From: Ignavibacteriales bacterium
GTDB lineage: Bacteria; Bacteroidota; Ignavibacteria; Ignavibacteriales; Ignavibacteriaceae
DNA length: 14,379 nucleotides
NCBI GenBank assembly: GCA_027349615.1
Contig: DAIEML010000033.1
Location: 1 to 14,379 of the forward strand
Direction of reading: 5' to 3'
Numbering within the stretch: position 1 is the stretch's first letter; the number at the start of each line of letters is the position of its first letter. This document shows, piece after piece, positions 7,306 through 14,379 of the stretch. Under the pieces are notes generated by a model. The model searched no databases. It was not told the DNA's origin and saw only the letters and a program-made list of their open reading frames with translations. A program made the translations under genes and the position numbers.

Positions 7306-9687
7306 ATGGAAAAGTTTTATCCAACTAAAAGTGGAATAAAGTTTTTAATACTTTTTTCAATATTATTAATTCCTTATAAAACAAATTTAGCATTATCAAC
7401 TAAAGAAAATAAGCATGGAAATAATGTCAGTTTCAAAGTTACTGTTATTGATTCAGCAAATAATTCACCTCTCGAATTGGTAACTTTGATTTTAAAAAAG
7501 AATGATAAAATAATTAATGTAAAGGAAACCGATAACTTTGGCTCAGCAGTTTTTTCTGATGTTGAAATTGGGAAATATACTTTAGTCTCTCAATATGTAG
7601 GTTACAAAAATTACACAAGCAATATTATTGTGGATAAAAATCATAAAGACAAAAAAATATTTCTTCATGAAAGCGCAATAAATTTGCAGGAAATTGTTGT
7701 AACCGGCAATAAAGTAAATCATGTTTCAAGCTTTACAGATATTAAAACCGGAGTTAAAACGTTTGAACTGCAAACTTTTCATCCAAGTCCTGAGGCTAGA
7801 ATGACATCAGTAATTCAAGAAAATTTAACTGGTGCAGTACGCGCACCAACCGGTGAAGTTCATATTCGAGGTCAGCATGGCGAGTTCACTTATTTAATTG
7901 ATGGAATTCCAATTCCACTTGGTGTTTTTGGCGGGTTGAATGAAACTGTTGATCCTAGTGTTATAAAAAATGTTTCTTTTTTTACAGGTGGATTTCCAGC
8001 TGAGTATGGCGGTCAAACTGCTGCAATTATTGATGTTAAAACTCAAGTGCCTCCGGGAAAATTTCAGCTGAATCTTTCAAGTTATGCGGGAAGTTATTTA
8101 ACTTCTAATAATCAAAATCTCGGGCCGCAGGTTGGTAGTTTTAAATCTCTAAATTCAAATGGACAAAGCATAACACTAAGTAATCATATAGGCAGCTTTG
8201 GATATTTCTTTTCCGGATCAAGAGATGAAACTGACCGCCGAATTGATCAGCCAGTCATAAGGTTGTCAAATGATCATGGCTTTGATTATTTCTTATATGG
8301 AAAGATGGATTACTTTTTAAGTGAAAAAGATTATCTTAGTGCAAATTTAAATTACAGCGAAACTAGAACTCAAATTCCTTTCGATCCAACAGTAGGAATA
8401 AACTTTGATACTCAAGACAGCTATAATTCATTTCAAACTGTTTCATATTATCATACATTTAATAGCGAAGCAGAAAAATCGAATGAATTATTTGCCGGTT
8501 TATATGTAAGAGAAGGCGGATTAATTTTCAATACAAGTCCGTTAGATCATACATTACAATTCATAAATAAAGATTCTACTAAAGGATACAGAGTAGATCA
8601 AAATAGAAATTTTGTTACTTATGGAACAAGAATAAAATATTCAGAAAAAACTTCTCATCAATTTGAATATGCAGTTGGTTTGGAAGCAAGTGTTACAAAT
8701 GGTAAAGAAAATTTTAAGTTTAATGATGTAAACGGAAACGGACCGATTAATAATTCTAATTTTACCGGATCTGATTTTAGTTTATTTGCACAAACTAATT
8801 ATCATCCTTTTGAATGGACAAGAATTGAAACAGGTTTAAGATTTGAGCAGCACATCGCTCCAGTAATTCTTAATCAAACACAATTAAGTCCAAGAGTAAA
8901 AATTAGTTTCTTTACTGATGACTTTACAACTTTATACTTAAGTTATGATAAACTTTTTATTCCAACAAATATTGAAGGACTTTCAGCAGTGGCTCTTGCA
9001 GTTGGAGATTCAGCAGCAGCAACGTATCCGGAAAAAGATAATTTATATGAAGCCGGAATAATTCATAATTTTCTTAATGGGATTAACGCTAAGCTAGATT
9101 ATTTTTATAAATATTCATCGCCAGGATTGGATGATCAAACTTTAGGTTCAAGCACAATTAGAGTTAACGTTAACATTAATCAAGTAAAAGTAAACGGAAT
9201 AGAATTAAGCTTAACTTATAATGATCCTTCAAATCCACTGTCTGGCTACTTGAACGGTTCATTGATGCATGCTTACGGAATTGGCCCGGTTTCAGGCGGC
9301 TATTTACCGCCGGATAATTCGACTGCACCTTTTGATTTGGACCATGACCAAAGATTGTCTGTTGTTGTTGGATTAAATTATCAACCACAGAATTGGTATG
9401 GAAATCTTGTAGGAATTTATGGGTCTGGATTAACTAACGGAATTAATAATTATTCTTTCCAAACCGGATTATTTGATTTTAACCAAACTGAACATACAAC
9501 TCCATCTTGGATTTTTAATTTATCTGGTGGATATATTATTCCAGTTGGTAATGGCTCTGCAATTGAACCATCAATTAGCATTACAAATTTACTAGATCAC
9601 GAACATTTGTTAAAAGGAGCCTTTTTCAGCAGTGCGAGTTTTGAAGAAAGACGGAATATAATTTTCAAAATTAGTTATCATTTATAA
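7306..9687 (+). CDS. TonB-dependent outer-membrane receptor
   Basis: A 793-residue outer-membrane receptor taking up a substrate with energy from TonB. Residues 1 to about 30 are a signal peptide (basic start, then FLILFSILLIPY). Residues about 42-125 form a carboxypeptidase-regulatory-like beta domain (FKVTVIDSANNSPLELVTL, YTLVSQYVGYKNY). LQEIVVTGN (127-135) is the usual TonB-box-like link. The plug follows, with TGEVHIRGQHGEFTYLIDG (182-200), IPIPLGVFGG and FFTGGFPAEYGGQTAAIIDVKT (225-246). The rest is barrel, with alternating aromatic strands and family blocks such as NLYEAGI, DLDHDQRLSVVVGLNY and ISITNLLDHEH. It ends ISYHL, with Leu instead of the common terminal Phe. There is no SusD partner downstream, so a polysaccharide-uptake pair is unlikely. 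The substrate cannot be read from the sequence. The gene before it is the only neighbour likely to share its role. Confidence 0.93.
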   Translation: MEKFYPTKSGIKFLILFSILLIPYKTNLALSTKENKHGNNVSFKVTVIDSANNSPLELVTLILKKNDKIINVKETDNFGSAVFSDVEIGKYTLVSQYVGYKNYTSNIIVDKNHKDKKIFLHESAINLQEIVVTGNKVNHVSSFTDIKTGVKTFELQTFHPSPEARMTSVIQENLTGAVRAPTGEVHIRGQHGEFTYLIDGIPIPLGVFGGLNETVDPSVIKNVSFFTGGFPAEYGGQTAAIIDVKTQVPPGKFQLNLSSYAGSYLTSNNQNLGPQVGSFKSLNSNGQSITLSNHIGSFGYFFSGSRDETDRRIDQPVIRLSNDHGFDYFLYGKMDYFLSEKDYLSANLNYSETRTQIPFDPTVGINFDTQDSYNSFQTVSYYHTFNSEAEKSNELFAGLYVREGGLIFNTSPLDHTLQFINKDSTKGYRVDQNRNFVTYGTRIKYSEKTSHQFEYAVGLEASVTNGKENFKFNDVNGNGPINNSNFTGSDFSLFAQTNYHPFEWTRIETGLRFEQHIAPVILNQTQLSPRVKISFFTDDFTTLYLSYDKLFIPTNIEGLSAVALAVGDSAAATYPEKDNLYEAGIIHNFLNGINAKLDYFYKYSSPGLDDQTLGSSTIRVNVNINQVKVNGIELSLTYNDPSNPLSGYLNGSLMHAYGIGPVSGGYLPPDNSTAPFDLDHDQRLSVVVGLNYQPQNWYGNLVGIYGSGLTNGINNYSFQTGLFDFNQTEHTTPSWIFNLSGGYIIPVGNGSAIEPSISITNLLDHEHLLKGAFFSSASFEERRNIIFKISYHL

Positions 9688-9739
9688 AAAAAATAAAAAA
9701 TCAATTTTAATATTTCTTCTATTGTATTATCTTTGTGCG

Positions 9740-9769
9740 ATTAAAAATTAAATTCATAAAATTTTTAAT
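9740..9769 (+). repeat. Perfect 10-bp AT inverted repeat, possible weak terminator of the receptor gene
   Basis: ATTAAAAATT (9740-9749) and AATTTTTAAT (9760-9769) form a perfect stem with a 10-base loop, 53 bases after the receptor stop codon and 24 bases before the tRNA. The stem is all A-T and no separate T-run follows, so termination would be weak. It could also be part of the tRNA promoter region. Confidence 0.4.
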
Positions 9770-9792
9770 AATATAGATTGATTATTCAGCAC

Positions 9793-9881
9793 GGAGAGGT
9801 GGGTGAGTGGCTGAAACCAACGGTTTGCTAAACCGTCGTACGGGTAAAACTGTACCCCGGGTTCGAATCCCGGCCTCTCCG
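9793..9881 (+). tRNA. tRNA-Ser (anticodon GCT)
   Basis: The acceptor stem GGAGAGG (9793-9799) pairs with CCTCTCC (9874-9880), followed by the G discriminator expected for serine. The anticodon stem is ACGGT/ACCGT around the loop TTGCTAA, giving anticodon GCT, which reads AGC/AGU. A long variable arm, GTAC with GTAC, is the mark of a class II tRNA. The T arm is CCGGG-TTCGAAT-CCCGG. CCA is not encoded. The intact arms support a working gene. Confidence 0.97.
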
Positions 9882-9887
9882 CAAAAG

Positions 9888-9927
9888 AAACCTTAAAAGT
9901 TATTAAATATTCTTTTAAGGTTTTTTT
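9888..9927 (+). terminator. Intrinsic terminator after tRNA-Ser, probably used from both sides
   Basis: AAACCTTAAAAG (9888-9899) pairs with CTTTTAAGGTTT (9912-9923), giving a 12-bp stem with a 12-base loop and a run of seven T from 9921. On the minus strand the same hairpin is followed by TTTCTTTT and lies about 45 bases past the stop codon of the VIT1-type gene, so it can end that transcript too. Confidence 0.85.
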
Positions 9928-9966
9928 ATTTTAAATAGTTTATAAAATAAATCTATTGATTTTTAC

Positions 9967-11076
9967 TCAGAACATTTTTGAAATAATTTCCCCAATAAAA
10001 TATCCAATTGCAGCAATTCCGAAACCTACAATAAACATATCAAAACCACTTCGGAATATTCCTCTTCCTGTAAAGAAACTTCTTGCAGCACCAACACCAA
10101 AGTGAGCCACCATTGCTATGATAAATGAAGTCCATATTGCAGCTGTTCCAGTTAAGAAAAAGAAAGGGAATACTGGGATAACAGCTCCAATAGCTGTAGC
10201 TAAACCTGTTATCCATCCTTCTTTAAATGGATTAGTATTTTGTGAACCAATACCTAATTCTTCCCTAACTTTTTCTTCCAAAGCTTGTTCCGGATTTTTC
10301 ATTATTTCTTTTGCCAAAGTAGAAGCATCTTTACTGCTCATTCCCTTTGCTTCATATATTAATGCTAATTCTTCGGTTTCTAATTCAGGCATTAAAAGAA
10401 TTTCTTCCCTTTCCATTTTCTTTTCATAATCATGAACTTCTTTTTCACTGACAGCAGCGAGATAGCCAGACGAACCCATCGAGAGAGAATCAGCTAACAT
10501 ACCGGAAATACCTGAAATCAAAATAACATGTGGCGCTACACTTGCACCAATAACTCCAGCTATCAATCCGAAATTTGCAGTTAGTCCATCATTAAAGCCG
10601 TAAACAACATTTCTCAACAAACCACCTGATTCGGAGCGATGCCATGGTTCTTCTGATGTTCCTTTAATTGTCATTAACTTTCCAGCGTGTTCAGCAGAAT
10701 CTTTTGCTAGCTGAAGTGCAATGTTTTTTGTTGGTTCATCCGAACTTGATTTGTACAAACCCAAATAAGATTTTACTTCCATTGCTTCTTCATTCATTAA
10801 AGTTTTTGATAAAATCCAAGTGCCAAATTTTTTAGAAACCCAAACCATTAATTTTGCTTGAAAAGATGGTTCCATTTTTTTAATAGTATAATTATTTTTT
10901 TCTAAAATTTCTCTCCAGGCGATAATATGTTTATCTTCTACATTTGCAAGCTTAAGATAAATCTCTTTTTTATTTTCATCTTTAATTAAATCTGCCAGTA
11001 TTCGATACAAAAATGCAGCATCAATCTCTTCTTGAAGATGATGCAACCAAATAGAAATTGATTTTTTATTTGCCAT
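9967..11076 (-). CDS. Rubrerythrin-VIT1 fusion (MbfA-like iron/manganese transporter)
   Basis: A 369-residue inner-membrane protein with two modules. The N-terminal part (about 5-138) is a ferritin-like rubrerythrin four-helix domain with di-iron ligand candidates in LQEEIDA (Glu16/17), VEDKH (Glu47, His50), NEEAMEV (Glu96/97/100) and AEHAGKL (Glu129, His130). The C-terminal part is a VIT1/CCC1 transporter: the first helix segment is YGFNDGLTANFGLIAGVIG (159-177) with the conserved Asp163, then SLSMGSSGYLAAVSEKE (197-213), a charged cytoplasmic stretch (212-285) and three more hydrophobic helices. In alphaproteobacteria the same architecture, MbfA, exports iron and protects against iron and peroxide stress; iron or manganese export is the likely role here. 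It is a lone gene ending near the shared terminator at 9888-9927. No clear Fur box is visible upstream. Confidence 0.93.
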   Translation of the reverse strand: MANKKSISIWLHHLQEEIDAAFLYRILADLIKDENKKEIYLKLANVEDKHIIAWREILEKNNYTIKKMEPSFQAKLMVWVSKKFGTWILSKTLMNEEAMEVKSYLGLYKSSSDEPTKNIALQLAKDSAEHAGKLMTIKGTSEEPWHRSESGGLLRNVVYGFNDGLTANFGLIAGVIGASVAPHVILISGISGMLADSLSMGSSGYLAAVSEKEVHDYEKKMEREEILLMPELETEELALIYEAKGMSSKDASTLAKEIMKNPEQALEEKVREELGIGSQNTNPFKEGWITGLATAIGAVIPVFPFFFLTGTAAIWTSFIIAMVAHFGVGAARSFFTGRGIFRSGFDMFIVGFGIAAIGYFIGEIISKMF

Positions 11077-11126
11077 TTTTAACTCACTTTAACTGATATT
11101 ATATTTTTCAATTCATTAACATCCTA

Positions 11127-11155
11127 AATATACAGTTAGAATGAATCAATTTGAA
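11127..11155 (-). promoter_or_regulatory. Weak candidate promoter for the rubrerythrin-VIT1 gene
   Basis: On the minus strand TTCAAA (11155-11150), a 17-base spacer and TATATT (11132-11127) would start a transcript near 11120, about 44 bases before the ATG. The -35 match is poor. A second TATAAT lies nearer the gene without a good -35 box, so the real site is uncertain. Confidence 0.28.
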
Positions 11156-11188
11156 TTATGTGATTTTTAATGGCGAAGATTTGTTGAT

Positions 11189-11211
11189 AAAAAAAGGGAG
11201 CCGAAGCTCCC
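11189..11211 (-). terminator. Intrinsic terminator of the cytochrome c gene with a TTCG loop
   Basis: On the minus strand GGGAGC, the loop TTCG, then GCTCCC (11211-11196) is followed directly by seven T. It begins five bases after the TAA stop of the cytochrome gene. This is the most GC-rich stem in the window and a textbook rho-independent terminator. It isolates the cytochrome gene from the VIT1-type gene downstream. Confidence 0.95.
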
Positions 11212-11215
11212 AATA

Positions 11216-11797
11216 TTAATCTTTTTTATCAGGATTCATATTTGGCGGAATTGGATTTGGAACCCTGTTATTAATTGGCGGTATGCTTTTAAGATATGCA
11301 AATATTGCTGCAAGATCATTGTCACTTAAAGAAGCAATTCCCTGCCACGGCATTGGCGGTAATAGATTTCTACCTGTACCCAAGTGTTTTCCGGTTCTCA
11401 TTGTTTTAATAAAATTGTCTAATGTCCAGGCTCCTAATCCTGTTGATGAATCTGGAGTTAAGTTTGCAGTAAAAGAAGCACCCCAAGGTCCAAACCACAT
11501 TGTTGTTCCATCGTCAGTTAAAACCCATTTACCAGGGGCCGTTATTCCTTCTTCAACAGGAGGAATAGGTTGATTTGCTGGATGTCCAGATAATAACCTT
11601 GTTGTATCTGGAACCGGTCCTATTGCGGTCATCATTTTGGGAGTATGACAATCATTGCATCCCCCAAACATAACCAGGTTTTTACCCTTTGCAATTAGTT
11701 CTTCATTAGTCATTTTCTTTGAAGAACAACCTAATTGCAATGAAATAAAAACAAGAAATAGAAAACTTACCGCTGAAAATAGAATAAGTTTTTTCAT
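11216..11797 (-). CDS. Lipoprotein mono-haem cytochrome c
   Basis: A 193-residue electron-transfer protein held at the membrane. The N-terminus MKKLILFSAVSFLFLVFISL with the lipobox QLGC gives lipidation at Cys24. The haem site is CNDCH (47-51), inside the family pattern GGCNDCHTPKM that is followed by GPVPDTTRLLSGHP. The distal ligand is probably Met149 in LLPPMPWQGI, followed by the usual C-terminal helix DLAAIFAYLKSIPP. Only one CxxCH exists although related proteins often carry two haems. AAAGG lies about eight bases before the ATG. It is flanked by its own terminator, and no oxidase or dehydrogenase subunit is adjacent, so its redox partner is unknown. Confidence 0.92.
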   Translation of the reverse strand: MKKLILFSAVSFLFLVFISLQLGCSSKKMTNEELIAKGKNLVMFGGCNDCHTPKMMTAIGPVPDTTRLLSGHPANQPIPPVEEGITAPGKWVLTDDGTTMWFGPWGASFTANLTPDSSTGLGAWTLDNFIKTMRTGKHLGTGRNLLPPMPWQGIASLSDNDLAAIFAYLKSIPPINNRVPNPIPPNMNPDKKD

Positions 11798-11966
11798 AGA
11801 TATGCCTTTATTGTTAATAGAATTATTAATTAAGAAATGGATTAAAAATTTTCAGATTTCTCTAATTCGAAAATGTATTAACAAAACATTCAAGCATAAA
11901 TTATAATTTCATCGAATGGCAAATTGATCCGCGCAATACTTTTATCAACTTAGATTTTTTTTAATT

Positions 11967-11991
11967 CAAAATCAATATAGATGTGATTTTG
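11967..11991. repeat. 8-bp inverted repeat between the HAD gene and the cytochrome gene
   Basis: CAAAATCA (11967-11974) and TGATTTTG (11984-11991) form a perfect stem with a nine-base loop just past the HAD gene's 3' end. The T-run (11992-11996) lies on the plus side, the wrong side to terminate the minus-strand HAD transcript, so its role is unclear. Nothing else stands out in 11798-12003. Confidence 0.35.
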
Positions 11992-12003
11992 TTTTTATAG
12001 AAT

Positions 12004-12645
12004 TTAAAACAATTTAATTATTTCAGAAATTTCATCTAACACAGGAATTCCCAAATTTATTAATTTCTTTTTTGATTGATGTCCATTTGCAATCAAAACA
12101 CAATCTATATTTAGATCATTTGCTACTTCATAATCATGAGCTGTATCTCCAATTAATAAAACTTCTCTACTATTTTCTTTCATTTTTTCTAAAAGTTCTT
12201 TTCCAATTTCAATTTTGCTTGTTGCATAAACATGATTTAGACCAATTATATAAGTAAAATAATTTTGTAGATTAAAATATTCTATTGTTGCTATCAAAGT
12301 ATTTTGTGAATAAGCTGATAAAATTGATTGAGCTATAAAATTATTTGAAAAATATTTTAATACTTTTGTTGTATTGTTAAATAAATAAGCTTCATATTTC
12401 CTAAACTCATATTCCTCAATCCATTCATTTCCAAGATTTTCGAAAGTATATTTTTTAAAATCAAAACCAATATTTCGATAATAATCTTTAATAGGAAATG
12501 TAAACTTATCTTTATAATCTTTTAGTGTTAATTTATTTAAACCTTTTTTTGTAAGAAGATTATTAATTATGTCGACACAAAGCTCAACATCATTAAATAA
12601 TGTCCCATTCCAATCCCAAATAATATGTTTGTAATTTTTCATCAT
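12004..12645 (-). CDS. HAD-superfamily hydrolase, phosphoglycolate-phosphatase-like
   Basis: A 213-residue soluble phosphatase-type protein. Motif I is WDWNGTLF, with nucleophile Asp11 and Asn13 where most HAD phosphatases have the second, acid-base Asp. An alpha-helical cap follows (about 18-90). Motif II is ILSAYSQ with Ser110, motif III is probably Lys144 in ATSKIEIG, and motif IV is GDTAHDYEVA (166-175), followed by LIANGHQS. The architecture matches Gph/PGMB-like HAD proteins. The Asp-to-Asn change occurs in other HAD proteins with a DWNGT motif, so activity is not excluded but the substrate is unknown. Two adjacent ATGs (12645, 12642) can both serve as start. It lies 26 bases after the flavoprotein gene and ends the run begun by the DUF493 gene. 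Confidence 0.88.
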   Translation of the reverse strand: MMKNYKHIIWDWNGTLFNDVELCVDIINNLLTKKGLNKLTLKDYKDKFTFPIKDYYRNIGFDFKKYTFENLGNEWIEEYEFRKYEAYLFNNTTKVLKYFSNNFIAQSILSAYSQNTLIATIEYFNLQNYFTYIIGLNHVYATSKIEIGKELLEKMKENSREVLLIGDTAHDYEVANDLNIDCVLIANGHQSKKKLINLGIPVLDEISEIIKLF

Positions 12646-12671
12646 ATTTATTTATCGAAGATATAATAATT

Positions 12672-13901
12672 TTAATTATAGTTGTCAGAATATTTGGGTG
12701 ATTTAGAAAATTGATTTGATTTTTCAACTTGATTTGTTTGGACAAAAATATATTTAATCAGTTTTAAATAGTTAAGTGGATTCAAAAGCTGAGTACTGTA
12801 TTTTTTCTTTTCAATAAAAATATCAGTAATCAATTCACATAACTTCTGTCCATAAAGACGAAATAAAATAAATCGTAATCGGGGAAAATTATAAATAATA
12901 GTGGATATAATTTTAGCATATTTATTTTCATGCAATATTTCTTGTTTTATTTTTTTATTATAATACTTGGCAACTAAATTTTTATTAAAGTTACCTTGAA
13001 TTATGGAATCTGCAGCAAAAAATCCACTTAAAATTGAATTTGTAATTCCCTCTGCAGTTACCGGATCTGCTAAACCAACTGAATCTCCGGTAAATAATAT
13101 TCTATCTTGGCTATAATTTTCTTTTCGATTTGATATCGGAATAATAAATCCATGTTTTTCAACTTTTAGAAAATTTTCAATTCCTAATATCTTCAAATAC
13201 TCATCTAGAATTTTATTTAGATTTAGATTTTTTCTCTTCATCGAAATTACCCCGATCGAAAGGTGATCTCTTTTAGGAAACACCCAACCATAACCATCGG
13301 AAATAATATCAAAATCGAATCGAGCTCCTTGACAAAATTTTAAATAGATATTTTTTTCAACTAATACCTCATACTCTAATGCCGGCAAATTAAAATTATG
13401 ATTATAGACAAGATTTTTTTTTGAAATTTTACCAATCGCACCGTCAGCTGAAATTAGAAATTTGGCTTTAAATTTTCCTTTAATTGTTTCTGCAATTACC
13501 CCATCATTGTCATTATAAACATTTTTAACTTCACATTCATCCTTAACGACCGTTCCAAAACTTTTTACTTTTGAAATTAAAAAGTGGTCAAAGTTTTCAC
13601 GCATAGTCATCATAATTATTGGTTCTTTCTTTTCAGAAACAAATTTCAGACTATCATGATGGCAGATTACATTTACCGAAAAACATTTTTTTTCAATTAT
13701 TTCTTCAAAATCAAATGGCAATATATTTTTTATTCTGCCAACAATTCCACCGCCACAAGTTTTGTATCGAGGAATTTTTTCTTTCTCAAATAACAATACT
13801 CGAGTTCCGTTTTTTGAAAGTTGATAAGCTGCTGAAGCACCAGCTGGTCCGCCGCCGACCACAATAACATCAAAATCATTATTACTGATTGATGTCTGCA
13901 T
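12672..13901 (-). CDS. Geranylgeranyl-reductase-family FAD-dependent oxidoreductase
   Basis: A 409-residue flavoprotein that would reduce isoprenoid double bonds. The dinucleotide-binding fold is VIVVGGGPAGASAA (12-25). The family signature PRYKTCGGG (44-52) carries the conserved Cys near the flavin. Further blocks are SADGAIGK (151-158), GYGWVFPKRDHLSIGV (203-218) and the second FAD motif FTGDSVGLADPVTAEGI (270-286). Family members act on geranylgeranyl chains of chlorophyll, archaeal-type lipids or menaquinone (MenJ). No photosynthesis genes are here, so quinone or lipid side-chain reduction is the more likely role, but this is inference. The start is set by ATG after a 29-base gap from the DUF493 gene. 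Some distant relatives are hydroxylases, so the exact reaction is open. Confidence 0.9.
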   Translation of the reverse strand: MQTSISNNDFDVIVVGGGPAGASAAYQLSKNGTRVLLFEKEKIPRYKTCGGGIVGRIKNILPFDFEEIIEKKCFSVNVICHHDSLKFVSEKKEPIIMMTMRENFDHFLISKVKSFGTVVKDECEVKNVYNDNDGVIAETIKGKFKAKFLISADGAIGKISKKNLVYNHNFNLPALEYEVLVEKNIYLKFCQGARFDFDIISDGYGWVFPKRDHLSIGVISMKRKNLNLNKILDEYLKILGIENFLKVEKHGFIIPISNRKENYSQDRILFTGDSVGLADPVTAEGITNSILSGFFAADSIIQGNFNKNLVAKYYNKKIKQEILHENKYAKIISTIIYNFPRLRFILFRLYGQKLCELITDIFIEKKKYSTQLLNPLNYLKLIKYIFVQTNQVEKSNQFSKSPKYSDNYN

Positions 13902-13930
13902 AAATATAGAATTTAAATTTTAAAATTAAT

Positions 13931-14197
13931 TTACAATACAAATTTTATATTTGGATTTTTCTCAAGTTTTTCAAAGATCAAATTTCTGATAGTTTCATTA
14001 GGAACTTCTATAAAGAAATTTAAACTAAAATATTTCCCATTTTTACTAATATTAGAAGATTTCACATTGTAAGTTAAACCCATCGAAGCTTCTTCAAAAG
14101 CTTCTATGATTTTTTCTATATCAGTACCTATAACTTTATAGATCCATTCACAAGGATATTCTATAATTGGTTTTTTGTTTTCATTCTTTAAAATCAT
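13931..14197 (-). CDS. DUF493/YbeD-like small regulatory-type protein
   Basis: An 88-residue protein. YPCEWIYKVIG (14-24) is the family's N-terminal strand (YbeD has FPTPFTYKVMG), followed by an amphipathic helix (EKIIEAFEEA), a strand with KYFSLNFFIEV and the C-terminal IKFVL. This fits the ACT-like alpha/beta fold of DUF493. In E. coli the homologue sits next to lipoate genes and its role is unsettled; here it precedes the flavoprotein gene by 29 bases and probably heads a three-gene run. The upstream stretch to the right edge (14198-14379) is AT-rich and shows no open gene and no convincing promoter. Confidence 0.85.
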   Translation of the reverse strand: MILKNENKKPIIEYPCEWIYKVIGTDIEKIIEAFEEASMGLTYNVKSSNISKNGKYFSLNFFIEVPNETIRNLIFEKLEKNPNIKFVL

Positions 14198-14379
14198 ATC
14201 AATTCAATTTTACTAGTTAATTTTTGTTCAAAACTAATTATGATAAAGTTATAAATAATAATTAATAAAATATTCTTAAAAAGATTTTTTTTGTTGTTTA
14301 TATCACAGAAACAAATATCATTAATAATTTTACTTGCATGGTTTTCAGTTAAGCATTATTTTTACTTCGGTTCTTTCAA

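Noticed and set aside
9728..9735. TATCTTTG, a match to the Bacteroidetes -7 promoter box
   Set aside because: No TTG box lies at the right distance upstream, and other candidate promoters here are sigma70-like.
11144..11160. Imperfect palindrome AATTCAAATTGATTC as a Fur-type operator for the VIT1 gene
   Set aside because: Only five of seven arm positions pair and it does not match the Fur consensus; it is likely chance in AT-rich DNA.
11655..11906. An 83-codon plus-strand frame
   Set aside because: It is antisense to the cytochrome gene start and its upstream region, with no sign of a real protein.
1..14379. CRISPR arrays, insertion sequences, phage or defence genes
   Set aside because: No spaced direct repeats, transposase or integrase motifs, or known defence domains were seen on either strand.

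Overview
This is a strongly AT-rich window with compact single-strand gene blocks. It most resembles the Bacteroidota/Chlorobiota side of the bacterial tree, and Ignavibacteria-like is my best guess. The reasons are a TonB-dependent receptor with an N-terminal carboxypeptidase-regulatory-like domain, a geranylgeranyl-reductase-family flavoprotein, a rubrerythrin-VIT1 fusion, and candidate promoters that look like ordinary sigma70 sites (TTGAAN, 18 bases, TATAA) rather than the -33/-7 type of true Bacteroidetes. The taxonomy is inference; there is no rRNA here.

Layout. (1) Positions 1-1219, minus strand: the broken remains of a DnaE-type DNA polymerase III alpha subunit of the error-prone-like class, with several frameshifts, four in-frame stops and probable internal deletions. 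(2) 1335-6622, minus strand: a tight four-gene run in the order glutaryl-CoA-dehydrogenase-like acyl-CoA dehydrogenase, guaB, a family-4 glycosyltransferase, purD. Gaps are 41 and 46 bases and the last pair overlaps by ATGA. A candidate promoter sits at 6671-6700. (3) 6795-9687, plus strand: a small membrane-anchored protein with His/Cys residues, then a 793-residue TonB-dependent receptor, probably an uptake module of unknown substrate. (4) 9793-9881: tRNA-Ser(GCT), followed by a strong hairpin terminator that may serve both strands. (5) 9967-11076, minus: rubrerythrin-VIT1 (MbfA-like) iron/manganese transporter. (6) 11216-11797, minus: a lipoprotein mono-haem cytochrome c with a textbook TTCG-loop terminator. 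(7) 12004-14197, minus: a three-gene run of a DUF493/YbeD-like protein, a geranylgeranyl-reductase-family flavoprotein and a HAD-family hydrolase.

How the genes fit together. guaB and purD both serve purine synthesis, but the acyl-CoA dehydrogenase and the glycosyltransferase between and before them have no obvious link to it, so that block is probably a mixed housekeeping operon. The receptor module and the VIT1 transporter could both concern metals, but they lie on opposite strands with a tRNA between them and nothing in the sequence ties them together. I found no CRISPR array, insertion sequence, phage gene or defence system, and no clear new multi-gene system. The most notable items are the decayed polymerase and the small His/Cys protein ahead of the TonB receptor.
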